This document shows, piece after piece, positions 28,214 to 37,710 of a stretch of 64,000 nucleotides of DNA (its first letter is position 1; every line of letters starts with the position of its first letter). The stretch is taken from contig NZ_MVDG02000001.1 of NCBI RefSeq assembly GCF_002008315.2, positions 1,426,001 through 1,490,000 of the forward strand. Direction: 5' to 3'. Below the pieces are notes generated by a model. It made no database searches. It was given only the letters and a program-made list of their open reading frames with translations, and was not told the origin of the DNA. The DNA is from Arthrobacter sp. KBS0703 (GTDB taxonomy: Bacteria; Actinomycetota; Actinomycetes; Actinomycetales; Micrococcaceae). Made by a program: the position numbers and the translations under genes.

Positions 28214-29122
28214 ATGAATAGCTTCGACGACGGAGACACCACCGAACCGGCCGCCGAGCCTGAGACGGAGCAGCTGCTGCAGCCCGTTCCCGAGGGCCAG
28301 CGCATCACGGTGATGCTGGCTGCCTTCGAAGGCTGGAACGATGCCGGGGAAGCCGCCAGCGATGCGCTGCGCTACCTGAACAAGCTCTGGGGCGGCAAGA
28401 AGGTCGGATCCATTGATGCCGACGAGTACTACGACTTCCAGTTCACCCGGCCCACGGTCAGGCGCACGGCGTCCGGCGAGCGGAAGATCAAGTGGCCGTC
28501 CACCCGGATCTACAAGGCCAGCGCGCCCGGGACCAACGTGGACGTGATTTTCATCCAGGGCACCGAACCGTCGTACAAATGGCGGGCCTATACGGCAGAG
28601 CTGCTGGTTCATGCCGAAGCCCTCCACGTGGACTACGTGATCCTTGTGGGTGCACTGCTCGCGGACGTGCCGCACAGCCGGCCCATCCCGGTCAGCACCT
28701 CAACCGATGACAGCGCCCTGCGCGAGCGGCTGAACCTGGAGGCCTCGCAGTACGAAGGTCCCGTGGGCATCGTGGGAGTGCTCTCCGAGGTGTCCCTGCT
28801 TGCGGGCATTCCCACCGTGTCCCTCTGGGCCGCAGTGCCCCACTACGTGGCGCAGGCTCCGTCGCCCAAGGCCCAGCTCGCCCTCCTTAACCGCATCGAG
28901 GAACTGCTGCAGGTACCGCTTGATACCCATGAGCTGGCCGAGGAGTCCGATGCCTGGGAGCGCGGCGTCAACGAACTGGCCACCGAAGACCCGGAAATCG
29001 CGGCATACGTGCGGCAGCTGGAAGAAGCGAAAGACACCGCCGACCTTCCTGAGGCCAGCGGCGAGTCCATCGCCCGGGAATTCGAGCGCTACCTCAAGCG
29101 CAGGGGTAAGGATAAGCCTTAG
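28214..29122 (+). CDS. PAC2 family protein
   Basis: 302 aa. PAC2-fold proteins resemble proteasome assembly chaperone 2, but their bacterial role is not established. Seen: MLAAFEGWNDAGEAASDALRYL, DEYYDFQFTRPTVR, IFIQGTEPSYKWRAYTAELL and GILSEVSLLAGIPTVSLWAAVPHY-type segments, with an acidic N-terminal tail and a charged C-terminal helix. The neighbourhood next to mshC mirrors mycobacteria. Being a few kilobases from the proteasome genes is suggestive but does not prove a functional link. Confidence 0.9.
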   Translation: MNSFDDGDTTEPAAEPETEQLLQPVPEGQRITVMLAAFEGWNDAGEAASDALRYLNKLWGGKKVGSIDADEYYDFQFTRPTVRRTASGERKIKWPSTRIYKASAPGTNVDVIFIQGTEPSYKWRAYTAELLVHAEALHVDYVILVGALLADVPHSRPIPVSTSTDDSALRERLNLEASQYEGPVGIVGVLSEVSLLAGIPTVSLWAAVPHYVAQAPSPKAQLALLNRIEELLQVPLDTHELAEESDAWERGVNELATEDPEIAAYVRQLEEAKDTADLPEASGESIAREFERYLKRRGKDKP

Positions 29123-29143
29123 GGCCTCGCGCCGGGTTATCCC

Positions 29144-30421
29144 TTAGAGCTCGACGCCGAGCAGCGAGTTGACGGCGTCGCTCACCAGGGCCCGGTCCGC
29201 GGCTGAAGCCGCATCTCCGCCTGCCAGCGCCAGCGCTGCCCAGCTGTCCACGGCCGCCAGGGCAGCGGGTGCATCAAGGTCGGCGGAGAGCGATGCACGC
29301 ATGTCCGCCATAAGGGGTGCTGCCGACCCGGCGGGCGCCACTGCCAGCGCCGAGCGCCAGCGTTCGAGCCGTTCTTTGGCCTCCGCAAATCCTTCGGCCG
29401 TCCAGGACCAGTCCGAGCGGTAATGGTGTGCCAGGATGGCCAGCCGGATGGCTGCCGGTTCCTCGCCTGCGGCCCGCAGCTTGGACACCAGCACGAGGTT
29501 GCCCTTGGACTTGCTCATTTTTTCGCCGTCCAGGCCGACCATTCCGGCATGGGCAAAGTGCTCCGCCAAAGGCACGCCGGAGAGTGAGTAGGCGTGACCG
29601 GCGCCCATTTCGTGGTGCGGGAAGACGAGGTCCGAGCCCCCGCCCTGCACGGTGAACGGTGCGGGCAGGTACTTCTGGGCTATCACCGTGCACTCAATGT
29701 GCCAGCCGGGCCGCCCCTCCCCCAGTTGGCCGCCGTCCCAGCGGGGTTCGCCGTCGCGCGCAATGCGCCAAAGGAGGGGATCCAGGGCCTGGCGCTTGCC
29801 GGCACGGCCGGGATCGCCGCCGCGCTCCGCGAACAGCTCAAGCATTTCGGATTCCGGCAGGCCGGAAACCGCGCCCAGCGTCCAGGCGTCGACGGTGACG
29901 GCATGCTTTCCGGCGGCCTCGACGTCGTAATATACGTCCCCGTCTGGCTCGCCCGGTGTGCCGGTGACGCGGTACGCCAGTCCGTCCTGGAGGAGCTGCT
30001 CGATGGCGGGGACGATCAGCGGCATCGACTCGACGGCGCCGACGTAGTGGTCGGGCGCCAGCACGTTGAGCGCTTCCATGTCGGTCTGGAACAGCTCAAT
30101 CTGGCTGGCCGCGAGCTCGCGCCAGTCAACGCCGGTAGCGGTGGCGCGTTCCAGCAGCGGGTCATCGACGTCCGTCACGTTCTGGACGTAGGAGACCTGC
30201 TGACCGCCGTCGCGCCAGGCCCGGTTCAGCAGGTCGAAGGCGACGTAGCTGGCGGCATGACCCATGTGGGTGGCGTCGTACGGGGTGATTCCGCAAACGT
30301 ACATCGACTGGTCGCCGTCGGCCTGGAGTGTCACGACACCGCCGGCGGCCGTGTCATAGAGACGGAGGGCGGGCATGGTGCCCGGCAGTTCAGGAACGGG
30401 GCGGGATATCCAGGACTTCAC
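29144..30421 (-). CDS. mshC: Cysteine:GlcN-Ins ligase, mycothiol synthesis
   Basis: 425 aa. It joins cysteine to 1-D-myo-inosityl-2-amino-2-deoxy-glucopyranoside with ATP, the penultimate step of mycothiol synthesis. It is a cysteinyl-tRNA synthetase paralogue without the anticodon domain. Seen: [16 protein letters not shown] (zinc Cys and the HIGH-like box), WHIECTVIA and [11 protein letters not shown] (zinc/active site), and [11 protein letters not shown] (KMSKS). Start is GTG, 15 bp after the uppP stop. Convergent with the PAC2 gene. Confidence 0.95.
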   Translation of the reverse strand: MKSWISRPVPELPGTMPALRLYDTAAGGVVTLQADGDQSMYVCGITPYDATHMGHAASYVAFDLLNRAWRDGGQQVSYVQNVTDVDDPLLERATATGVDWRELAASQIELFQTDMEALNVLAPDHYVGAVESMPLIVPAIEQLLQDGLAYRVTGTPGEPDGDVYYDVEAAGKHAVTVDAWTLGAVSGLPESEMLELFAERGGDPGRAGKRQALDPLLWRIARDGEPRWDGGQLGEGRPGWHIECTVIAQKYLPAPFTVQGGGSDLVFPHHEMGAGHAYSLSGVPLAEHFAHAGMVGLDGEKMSKSKGNLVLVSKLRAAGEEPAAIRLAILAHHYRSDWSWTAEGFAEAKERLERWRSALAVAPAGSAAPLMADMRASLSADLDAPAALAAVDSWAALALAGGDAASAADRALVSDAVNSLLGVEL

Positions 30422-30436
30422 AGCCCAAGCCTAGTG

Positions 30437-31270
30437 CTAGGCGCTGATGACATTGAAACCGAGCAGCAGATACAGCGCCAGGCCGAGGAAAATGCGGTAC
30501 CAGACAAAAAGCCGGTAGCTGCGCGTGGAAATGAACTTCAGGAACCAGCCGATGATGACGTAACCCACGGCGAACGCAATGACCGTGGCCAGCGCCGTTT
30601 CGGGCAGGCCGAAGGGTCCGCTGACCCCGTCCTTGGACACCACTTTGAACAGCTGGTAGAGGCCGCTGCCGAACACGGCGGGAATGGCCAGGAGGAATGA
30701 GTACCGGGCAGCCGCCTCCCGTGTGTAACCCATGAGGAGGCCCGCCGTGATGGTGCCGCCGGAGCGGGACACGCCGGGGATCAGTGCCATGGCCTGGGCG
30801 AGTCCGTAGAAGATGCCGTGCTTGTACGTGAGGCGGGTGAGATCCCGGTCCTGCTTTCCGACCGCGTCCGCCACGGCCAGGATGAGGCCGAACACAATGA
30901 GGGTGGTGGCCACGATCCACAGGCTGCGCAGCACGGACTCGATCTGGTCCTGGAACAGCAGGCCCAGGACGATGATCGGCAGGCTGCCAAGGATCACAAG
31001 CCAGCCCATCCGGGCATCGGGGTCCTGGCGGGACACACGCCCCGTCAGGGATCCGAACCAGGCCTTCACGATGCGGACAATGTCGCGCCAGAAGTAGACG
31101 ATCACAGCGGTCTCGGTGCCGAGCTGCGTGATCGCAGTGAAGGCTGCCCCGGGGTCCGCCGCGTTCGGCAGGAAAGACCCCACGATCCTGAGGTGGGCGC
31201 TTGATGAAATAGGGAGGAATTCGGTCAGTCCCTGCACAAGACCCAGCAGGGCCGCTTCAATCCAGTTCAC
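30437..31270 (-). CDS. uppP: Undecaprenyl-diphosphatase UppP (BacA)
   Basis: 277 aa polytopic membrane enzyme that dephosphorylates undecaprenyl pyrophosphate, recycling the cell-wall lipid carrier and giving bacitracin tolerance. Seen: [14 protein letters not shown] (the Glu-rich catalytic motif), [16 protein letters not shown] and [13 protein letters not shown] (catalytic PGxSRSGxT). Adjacent to mshC in the same direction. Divergent from the aldo/keto reductase with only 50 bp between the starts. Confidence 0.96.
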   Translation of the reverse strand: MNWIEAALLGLVQGLTEFLPISSSAHLRIVGSFLPNAADPGAAFTAITQLGTETAVIVYFWRDIVRIVKAWFGSLTGRVSRQDPDARMGWLVILGSLPIIVLGLLFQDQIESVLRSLWIVATTLIVFGLILAVADAVGKQDRDLTRLTYKHGIFYGLAQAMALIPGVSRSGGTITAGLLMGYTREAAARYSFLLAIPAVFGSGLYQLFKVVSKDGVSGPFGLPETALATVIAFAVGYVIIGWFLKFISTRSYRLFVWYRIFLGLALYLLLGFNVISA

Positions 31271-31320
31271 GGTTCGACCCTACGTCATGATGCCGGTCGT
31301 TTCCCCGTAAGCTTGCTGCT

Positions 31321-32265
31321 ATGCAGCAGCGTTACATCGGCAACAGCGGGCTACGATCATCGGCCCTGTCCCTCGGCACCATGACATGGGCCCGCGAAAC
31401 GGATGACCAGGATGCCTCGGAGCTGCTGCGGACCTTCGTGGATGCCGGCGGCACGCTTGTGGATACGGCGGCCTCCTACGCGGACGGGCAGGCGGAAGCC
31501 TTGCTGGGCGCCTTGCTCGGCGACGTCGTCTCCCGAACGGAAGTGGTCATCTCAACCAAAGCCGGCGTGTCGCCGTCGGACGGACGGCAGAAGGTGGACG
31601 CGTCGCGGAACGCGATGCTCTCCGGGCTCGACGCCAGCCTCGCCCGGCTGGGGACCGACTATGTCGACATCTGGTTCGCCCAGGCGTGGGACCCCAATGT
31701 TCCCCTGGATGAGACTCTCTCCGCGCTGGAGTTCGCGGTCCGCAGCGGCCGTGCCCGCTACGCGGGCATCTCCAACTACAACGGCTGGCAGACGGCCAAA
31801 GCCGCGGCCGTGGCAGGATTCCCGCTCGTGGCCAACCAGTCGGAATACTCGCTGGTGCGGCGGCAGGCCGAGGCCGAGCTGATCCCGGCGGTCGAGGATG
31901 CCGGCCTGGGGCTGATGGCCTGGGCTCCGCTGGGCCGCGGCGTCCTGACGGCGAAGTACCGCGGCCATGTCCCGGCCGACTCTCGGGCTGCCGGAACCAG
32001 GCTTGCCACGTACGTGGAACCGTATCTGGAACAGCCGGCGTCGCGCGTCGTGGAGGCCGTTGCCATGGCCGCCCGCGGACTGGGCAGGTCGTCCCTGGAT
32101 GTGGCGCTCAGCTGGCTGCTCACGCGGCACGGCGTGGCCACGGCCGTCGTCGGCGCCCGAACCCCGGTGCAGCTCAAGGAGATCCTGGATTCACAGCTGA
32201 CGCCGCTGCCCGCGGAGATTGCCCGGGCGCTCGAGGACGTCTCCAGCAGCTCCCCGGCCCTCTAG
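31321..32265 (+). CDS. Aldo/keto reductase
   Basis: 314 aa NADPH-dependent oxidoreductase with a TIM-barrel fold. Seen: GTMTWARE, the catalytic Asp/Tyr region LVDTAASYADGQAE, the catalytic Lys in ISTKAG, YVDIWFAQAW (the His is replaced by Gln in this segment, unusual for the family's QxHxWD motif), GISNYNGWQ, NQSEYSL, and the cofactor segment VVGARTPVQLKE. The substrate is unknown. No obvious operon partner. Confidence 0.9.
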   Translation: MQQRYIGNSGLRSSALSLGTMTWARETDDQDASELLRTFVDAGGTLVDTAASYADGQAEALLGALLGDVVSRTEVVISTKAGVSPSDGRQKVDASRNAMLSGLDASLARLGTDYVDIWFAQAWDPNVPLDETLSALEFAVRSGRARYAGISNYNGWQTAKAAAVAGFPLVANQSEYSLVRRQAEAELIPAVEDAGLGLMAWAPLGRGVLTAKYRGHVPADSRAAGTRLATYVEPYLEQPASRVVEAVAMAARGLGRSSLDVALSWLLTRHGVATAVVGARTPVQLKEILDSQLTPLPAEIARALEDVSSSSPAL

Positions 32266-32310
32266 GACCTGCTCAGTCCCGGGGCTCCGGCCAGGCACTT
32301 AAAGCTGGAC

Positions 32311-32580
32311 TCAGTCCTCCAGGATCTCGAGATCCTCGTCGTCGTCCACTTCGTTGCCTTCGTCTTCGTCGTCTTCCTCGTCATCGAACACCTGGAGCGG
32401 CGTCACTTCGTTGTATGCCTCATAGAGGGCGTCCTCGTAGACTTCGAAAGCATCAGCAACTGCAAAGAAAGCAGCTTCCACGGAGGGGTCACCATCACCC
32501 CGGCGGTTTGAAGCTGCAACAAGATGTTCTTCCAAAGCGGCGGTCAAGGACTGAAGCGCGACACGCGGATCGATGCTCAT
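32311..32580 (-). CDS. Small conserved acidic protein of unknown function
   Basis: 89 aa. A helical first half (DPRVALQSLTAALEEHLVAA...VADAFEVYEDALYEAYNEVTPLQVF) is followed by an almost purely acidic tail (DDEEDDEDEGNEVDDDEDLE). Relatives in Micrococcaceae are sometimes named primosomal protein; I see no evidence for that role. Divergent from the next gene, with 39 bp between the starts. Confidence 0.8.
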   Translation of the reverse strand: MSIDPRVALQSLTAALEEHLVAASNRRGDGDPSVEAAFFAVADAFEVYEDALYEAYNEVTPLQVFDDEEDDEDEGNEVDDDEDLEILED

Positions 32581-32619
32581 GCCTTCACGTTAGCGGGAAA
32601 AGGACGAAAATGGAGAGCA

Positions 32620-32853
32620 ATGAAGGAACATTTTCTGACCAGCTCGGTCCTGCGGGAACGGGACTACGTGAGGCAGTACGAGTACCTGGTACTGACGGTC
32701 AGTCCTGACGATTCACTGCCCGAAGCACGCCGCCGGCTGGTTGAACATTCGGAGTACGGCAAGTGGGAGTTGGAGCGCAGCAGGCTGTACGTGGGCGGCG
32801 GCAGACGTTTCTGGCTGCGGCGCCGGGTCACGCAGGTGCAGCGCACCGTATAG
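32620..32853 (+). CDS. Small conserved protein (DUF5703-like)
   Basis: 77 aa. The pattern RQYEYLVLTVSPDDSLPEAR, then EHSEYGKWELERSRLYVGGG and FWLRRRV, matches a conserved actinobacterial small-protein family of unknown function. The ATG at 32620 is preceded by GGAGAG; the frame opens earlier at 32524, but that would overlap the divergent acidic-protein gene. Predicted soluble and basic. Confidence 0.75.
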   Translation: MKEHFLTSSVLRERDYVRQYEYLVLTVSPDDSLPEARRRLVEHSEYGKWELERSRLYVGGGRRFWLRRRVTQVQRTV

Positions 32854-32888
32854 CCCTAGGTGCCCAGCCGGGCCCCGCGGAGCCCGTT

Positions 32889-32914
32889 CCCGGGCCTCGG
32901 GTGCAAGGCCCGGG
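32889..32914. terminator. GC hairpin between convergent genes
   Basis: Perfect 9-bp stem CCCGGGCCT/AGGCCCGGG with an 8-nt loop, lying between the ends of two convergent genes. It lacks a T-run, as is common for actinobacterial terminators. Confidence 0.5.
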
Positions 32915-32916
32915 TG

Positions 32917-34077
32917 CTAGTCCGCGAGCGGGCCGAGCCACGCGTTCGCAACCGTGTTGTGCGCCGACTCGTCATCCGACGGATGGAACATTCCGGCGAG
33001 CACATCGCGGTAGAGCCGCTCGAGCTCGGAGCCGCGGAAATAGCTTGAGCCCCCGGAGACGCGGATGGCCAGATCCACCACGGTCCGCGCCGTTTCAGTC
33101 GCACGCACCTTAAGTCCGACGAGCTTGGGGAACCATAGGCTTCCATGGTCCACCAGCCGGTCAACGTCTCTGGCGACCTCCGTGAGCTGGGGGGAGAGCG
33201 CCTCCATCGCCATGGCTGCTTCCGCCACCTTCCAGCGGATGTCCGGATCCTGGGCGAGGCTGCGTCCCCCGTTCTTGAAGGACGTCCTGCGCTTGGCAGC
33301 CTCGACCCCCAGGGCGAGGGCACGCTCGCCGATGCCGGCATAGACGCCGGCAAGGAGCGTCTCAAAGCACGCTAAGATGGCGAAGATCAGCGGATCCGCG
33401 TTGGGCCCCACCGGCAGCTTCCGGAAGATGCGGTCCGCCGGCACCCCGGCGCCGTCCAGCACGGTGGTGTTGGACTGGCTGGCGCGCATTCCCAGCGTGT
33501 TCCAGTCATCGACGATCCTGTACCCCGCCGCGCCGCGCTCCATGAACCCGTGCACCAGTTCGCCCTCGCCGCCGCGGGCCGCGCTGTCCTTGCCGAAGAT
33601 CCCCAGGCGGGTCCAGGCCGGCGAGAGGCTCGTGAAAATCTTCGTGCCGGTAAACGTATAGCCTCCATCCGGGCGGGGCTTCGCTTCCGTCAGGGAATCG
33701 AAGAGGACAGAGTCGTTGCCGGCCTCGGAGTTCCCGAACGCGAAGATCTCCCCGGCTGCTGCTTCCCGCAGCACGAAGTCGAGCGAGGTGTCGCCCCTTT
33801 CGGCGAGGACACGCGCCACCCCGGTCCAGACCAGATGCATGTTGACGGCAAGCGCCGTGGCCGGGGCCGCCGTCGCCAGCCGCCGCTGGCACCTGGCGGC
33901 CGCTTCGAGACCAAAGCCCGCTCCGCCGTCGGACTCCGGAACAAAAAGCTTCAGGTATCCTGCAGCGGCGAGCTCCGCAAGATCTTCGGAGAAGAAGGCA
34001 TTACTCTCGTCGTAGCCTGCGGCCCTGCCGCGGATGCGTTCGAGCAGATCGTCGGGCAGCAGCTGTTCGGCGTCCAT
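32917..34077 (-). CDS. Acyl-CoA dehydrogenase family protein
   Basis: 386 aa FAD-dependent dehydrogenase fold. Seen: an N-terminal helical domain (MDAEQLLPDDLLERIRGRAAGYDE), the middle beta domain with TGTKIFTSLSPAW and DWNTLGMRASQSNTTVLDGA, and the C-terminal helical domain ending VSGGSSYFRGSELERLYRDVLAGMFHPSDDE. The pattern is closer to the flavin-dependent monooxygenase/DszC-like branch (late HPSDDE) than to a classical beta-oxidation enzyme with its catalytic Glu; the substrate is undetermined. Start at 34077, where the in-frame upstream sequence is antisense to the peptidase gene. It follows the M20 gene by 11 bp. Confidence 0.87.
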   Translation of the reverse strand: MDAEQLLPDDLLERIRGRAAGYDESNAFFSEDLAELAAAGYLKLFVPESDGGAGFGLEAAARCQRRLATAAPATALAVNMHLVWTGVARVLAERGDTSLDFVLREAAAGEIFAFGNSEAGNDSVLFDSLTEAKPRPDGGYTFTGTKIFTSLSPAWTRLGIFGKDSAARGGEGELVHGFMERGAAGYRIVDDWNTLGMRASQSNTTVLDGAGVPADRIFRKLPVGPNADPLIFAILACFETLLAGVYAGIGERALALGVEAAKRRTSFKNGGRSLAQDPDIRWKVAEAAMAMEALSPQLTEVARDVDRLVDHGSLWFPKLVGLKVRATETARTVVDLAIRVSGGSSYFRGSELERLYRDVLAGMFHPSDDESAHNTVANAWLGPLAD

Positions 34078-34088
34078 GGGGCGGCGGC

Positions 34089-35393
34089 TCAGTAGTTGGT
34101 GAGCAGGGTGTTCAGGACCCTTGCGCCGAACTTCAGTGACTCGGCAGGAACCCGTTCGTCCACGCCATGGAACATCCCTGTGAAGTCCAGATCGTCCGGC
34201 AGCTGGAGCGGCGCGAAGCCGTAGCCGGTGATGCCCAGCTTGCTGAGGGCCTTGTTGTCGGTTCCGCCGGACAGCGTGTACGGCAGGACCTTGGCCCCGG
34301 GGTCCTCCGAGTGCAGGGCATCGATCATGGAGTCCACGAGGTTGCCGGAGAAGGGCACCTCGAGGGAGACGTCCTGATGCACGTAGCTGACGTCCACGCC
34401 GCTGCCGGCCAGCTCGCGCACAATTTCGAGCACCTGCTCCTGCTGGCCGGGAAGGGTCCGGCAGTCCACCAGGGCCTCGGCCGATTCGGGAATGACGTTG
34501 TGCTTGTAGCCGCCCCTCAGGAGGGTGGGGTTGGAAGTGTTCTGCAGCGTGGCGCCGACGAAGCGGGCCACGGTGCCCAGTTCCTTGAGCAGCATCTCCG
34601 GGTTGTCGGGATCGAACTCCACACCGGTGAGTTCCGTGACGCCGTCGAGGAACTGCCGCGTGGTGGCCGTCAGCTCGATGGGCCACTGGTATTCGCCGAT
34701 GCGGGTCACGGCCCCGGCGAGGCGGGTGATGGCGTTGTCGGTGCTGATCTGCGAGCCGTGGCCTGCCCGGCCGTGGGCCACAAGCCGCAGCCACGAGATG
34801 CCCTTCTCCGCCGTCTGGAGAAGGTAGGTGCGCTGCCCGCCGATGGTGGCGGAGAATCCGCCTACCTCCGATATCGCCTCCGTGGCCCCTTCGAACAGCT
34901 CCGGGCGGTGCTTGACGGCGAACTGGGAGCCGTGGACGCCCCCGGCCTCCTCATCGGCAAAGAAAGCAAAGACGATGTCCCTCTTGGGCTTGCGGCCCGT
35001 CCGGGCGAAGTCCCGCAGGACAGACAGGATCATGGCGTCCATGTCCTTCATGTCCACGGCGCCGCGGCCCCAGATAAGCCCGTCCTTCAGTTCGGCGCCA
35101 AACGGATCCACCGACCATTGCTCCCGAAGTGCCGGAACGACGTCCAGGTGCCCGTGCACTACCAGCGCGCTTGCGGAGGGGTCCTCCCCCGCCAGCCGCG
35201 TGACCACGCTGGCCCGGCCCGGCTCCGATTCGAAGATCTCAGCTTCCAGGCCGACCTCGGAGATCAGGCCGGCCGTATATTCGGCGGCGGCCCGTTCGCC
35301 CGGCCCGGAACCGTCCCCGAAGTTGGACGAGTCGATGCGGATGAGCTCCTGGCAGATAGTGACGACTTCATCCTCTGGCCGGATGTGAGACAT
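34089..35393 (-). CDS. M20 family metallopeptidase/deacylase
   Basis: 434 aa. Binuclear zinc hydrolase of the M20/ArgE/DapE group. Seen: VVHGHLDVVPA (zinc His and catalytic Asp), WGRGAVDMKDMDA (bridging Asp), FAFFADEEAGGVHGSQ (catalytic Glu and zinc Glu), and the C-terminal zinc-His region YTLSGGTDNKALSKLGITGYGF. A lid domain is inserted around residues 200-320. The substrate is unknown, likely a dipeptide or N-acyl amino acid. Its start is about 190 bp upstream of tRNA-Leu on the other strand. Confidence 0.92.
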   Translation of the reverse strand: MSHIRPEDEVVTICQELIRIDSSNFGDGSGPGERAAAEYTAGLISEVGLEAEIFESEPGRASVVTRLAGEDPSASALVVHGHLDVVPALREQWSVDPFGAELKDGLIWGRGAVDMKDMDAMILSVLRDFARTGRKPKRDIVFAFFADEEAGGVHGSQFAVKHRPELFEGATEAISEVGGFSATIGGQRTYLLQTAEKGISWLRLVAHGRAGHGSQISTDNAITRLAGAVTRIGEYQWPIELTATTRQFLDGVTELTGVEFDPDNPEMLLKELGTVARFVGATLQNTSNPTLLRGGYKHNVIPESAEALVDCRTLPGQQEQVLEIVRELAGSGVDVSYVHQDVSLEVPFSGNLVDSMIDALHSEDPGAKVLPYTLSGGTDNKALSKLGITGYGFAPLQLPDDLDFTGMFHGVDERVPAESLKFGARVLNTLLTNY

Positions 35394-35585
35394 TGGTCAC
35401 TCCTTATATCGTGGGGAATGCGGATTCAGGCGGCTGTGGCGGGTTGTGGCCACCGGAACGCGTAGGTTCAGCCTACCCAGTCGGCCCGATTCCATGTTTC
35501 CCCAAAGTTCGTGTTAGAGTTTTTCTCGCTGCTTCGGAGAGATGCGAAACGCTGAAAGGCGGAACGGGTCACCGAATTACCACCT

Positions 35586-35668
35586 GCGCGGGTGGCGGAA
35601 TGGCAGACGCGCTAGCTTGAGGTGCTAGTCCTCGAAAGGGGGTGGGGGTTCAAGTCCCCCTCCGCGCA
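35586..35668 (+). tRNA. tRNA-Leu (anticodon GAG)
   Basis: Complete cloverleaf: acceptor GCGCGGG/TCCGCGC, anticodon stem CTAGC/GCTAG with loop TTGAGGT (anticodon GAG), a long class II variable arm, and the T arm GGGGG-TTCAAGT-CCCCC. The 3' CCA is not encoded. The integrase gene starts 118 bp downstream in the same orientation, so the 3' half of this gene is the probable attachment site. Confidence 0.95.
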
Positions 35669-35672
35669 CAAG

Positions 35673-35700
35673 AAAAACCCCGGGAAACCGGGGTTTTTTT
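35673..35700 (+). terminator. Intrinsic terminator after tRNA-Leu
   Basis: Stem AAAAACCCCGG/CCGGGGTTTTT with a GAAA loop and seven T residues directly following the tRNA. Confidence 0.9.
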
Positions 35701-35786
35701 GTGCCTTAAACCACGCGAACCGGGTTTCCAGCCACGCGAGTGTCGAAAAGCGACACCTCCAAGGGGGATCGCCGCATAGTGATGGC

Positions 35787-36914
35787 ATGGCACAGATCGA
35801 AGCAAGAAAAAGAAAAAACGGTTCAATTACGTATTACGTCCGGTGGATCGATCCGGACACCAGGCAACGCATGACGCAGAAAATGGACTCCAGGGAGAGC
35901 GCCGAGTTCCTCCACACCGTCCTTACTGCCCACGGTGGTGACGTGGGAGGCGCACTGAACGCTGCCCGGGAATATTACGGCGGCGTCTACACGGTGACTC
36001 GCATGATCGAGGATCACATCGGATTGCTGACCAGTGCTAATGGCTACACGGTGAGGCGCTACAAGGCCAACCTCAAATCCCACATCGCGCAAACTTTGGG
36101 AACAACGGACGCCGCAAGAGTGGAGTACCGAGACATCGTCAGCTGGATCAAAGGGATGCAGGACAAGGGGTTGTCGTCAAAGACGATTGCCAACGTACAT
36201 GGACTCATCTCGGCGGCCTTCAACGCGATGGTCAGAGACAAACGCCGACCCGACAACCCCTGCAAGGGTGTTTCCTTGCCAAAGAGCGAAGCAACGGAAG
36301 AGACGGCAACGTTCCTTACTCGAGCCGAGTGGGATTTGGTTGAAGGGGAACTCGCCGAGCCGTACAGGACATTCTTCACTTTCCTGATCCATACGGGCCT
36401 TCGGTTCTCGGAAGCAACCGCACTGGAGGCGAGGGATTTCCAGACCAACCCGTCTGGCCAGCATGTTGTGAACGTGGTGCGTGCATGGACGAAAGACGAA
36501 GACAACGTTTCGTACATCGGGCCCACGAAGACACGTCAGTCCAAGCGGACGGTAGCGCTGACAGCGGGTGCATATTCACTGATTCACCCACTGCTGACAA
36601 CCGCGAAGGCAGGGTCCCCAGTGTTCCTGAACACCGCCGGGAGTCACATGGATCACCGGCGAGCGTGGGGTGTCTGGGACCGGGCCGTCGTGAAGGCTAA
36701 AACAAAAGGTCTGACGAAACGTCCTCGTATTCACGACTTGCGTCACTCCAACGCATCATGGTTGCTGCATGCAGGCTTGGATATTTATAAACTCCAAAAG
36801 CACCTCGGGCACAAGTCCATCACAACTACATTGGATCGGTATTCCCATCTGTTGCCTGAGGCCCTCAGCGACACGACAGCCGCCATGAACAGGGCATTTG
36901 GTAGCGGAGCATGA
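35787..36914 (+). CDS. Tyrosine recombinase (integrase)
   Basis: 375 aa site-specific recombinase. An AP2-like N-terminal arm-binding segment (RKRKNGSITYYVRWIDPDT) is followed by a SAM-like core-binding domain (about 68-165) and the catalytic domain. The catalytic residues are Arg206 (HTGLRFSEA), His316 and Arg319 (HDLRH), His342 (HLGHKS) and nucleophile Tyr352 (DRYSH). The start at 35787 (MAQIEARK) is preceded by GGGGG-rich sequence; earlier codons in frame would run through the tRNA terminator. The position directly after tRNA-Leu marks the left end of an integrated element. No excisionase gene is evident beside it. Confidence 0.95.
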   Translation: MAQIEARKRKNGSITYYVRWIDPDTRQRMTQKMDSRESAEFLHTVLTAHGGDVGGALNAAREYYGGVYTVTRMIEDHIGLLTSANGYTVRRYKANLKSHIAQTLGTTDAARVEYRDIVSWIKGMQDKGLSSKTIANVHGLISAAFNAMVRDKRRPDNPCKGVSLPKSEATEETATFLTRAEWDLVEGELAEPYRTFFTFLIHTGLRFSEATALEARDFQTNPSGQHVVNVVRAWTKDEDNVSYIGPTKTRQSKRTVALTAGAYSLIHPLLTTAKAGSPVFLNTAGSHMDHRRAWGVWDRAVVKAKTKGLTKRPRIHDLRHSNASWLLHAGLDIYKLQKHLGHKSITTTLDRYSHLLPEALSDTTAAMNRAFGSGA

Positions 36915-37710
36915 GCACGGTTCCACTGGGCGGCGTAGGCGGCCTTTCTGGGTCGCGGAGCCCTATAGCCCGCGTTCCGCCACGACTCTACGGGTCGAAT
37001 GCTGCGGTGCCCTGCCCCGCGAGAATCCCGGCAGAGGAGGGCGAGTCCTTTCTACGCTTTCGACTCGGACCCGCCTGAAGCACGGGGGACGGTTATAGGG
37101 CCGGGGGATGTATTGCGGTGCGTCAGCGGCTTGCGGTCATGCAATCAAGGCAACAACGCCCCCAGGTAGGAGCAGGACATGGAATCCGACGGCTCTGGCG
37201 TTCCCCGCTGGGCGACTCCTGGTCACAATGATGTCTGCGGCTGCGGCCGCCAGCATCCACATAGCATGTGCCGTGGGGAGCTGGCTCACGTAGCAAAGAG
37301 TTGGCGGCGTGTGCAACGGTCTGGGGCACATCTAAGGATTGCCACAGGCAGCCGTTTCGGCAGGGATACGCCGACATGGACGGTGGACCTTGCCCATCGT
37401 CGAGGGGAATCCAGCACTGCCGCCTGGTTGGGGGAAAATACAGTTGAGCGCCAAAACCGTGAGGCAAGGCGGGCATGTCCGTGCCGGTGCCACGGCATGA
37501 AGACGTCCAGCGGGCCGCTTCCCGCGGCCGGATCACCTGGAAAACCAGACTTGGTTAGCAAACGGAACCTTGGATACTGCAGCTGGCCGCTGATGTAGAT
37601 GACCTGTCCTAGCCTTGCCCGGTGTACGTGACGGAGTCGTAAAGGGCCAGAGCCCCGAGTCCTCGTCACTCACCTGCCTTAATGTCGTACCCACTCTTTA
37701 GCCTGCTCCC
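36915..37710. other. 800 bp without a supported gene
   Basis: Frames of 60-139 codons exist on both strands, but none has protein-like composition, a ribosome site or recognisable motifs; overlapping frames are about equally long on both strands. It contains a weak hairpin CGAGTC/GACTCG (37042-37067). It is probably decayed DNA of the integrated element or an accessory-factor binding region for the integrase. Confidence 0.4.

Noticed and set aside
37123..37669. Overlapping minus-strand frames of 127-137 codons in the gap after the integrase
   Set aside because: Competing frames, high Cys/Arg/Pro content and no start signals; recorded as no supported gene.
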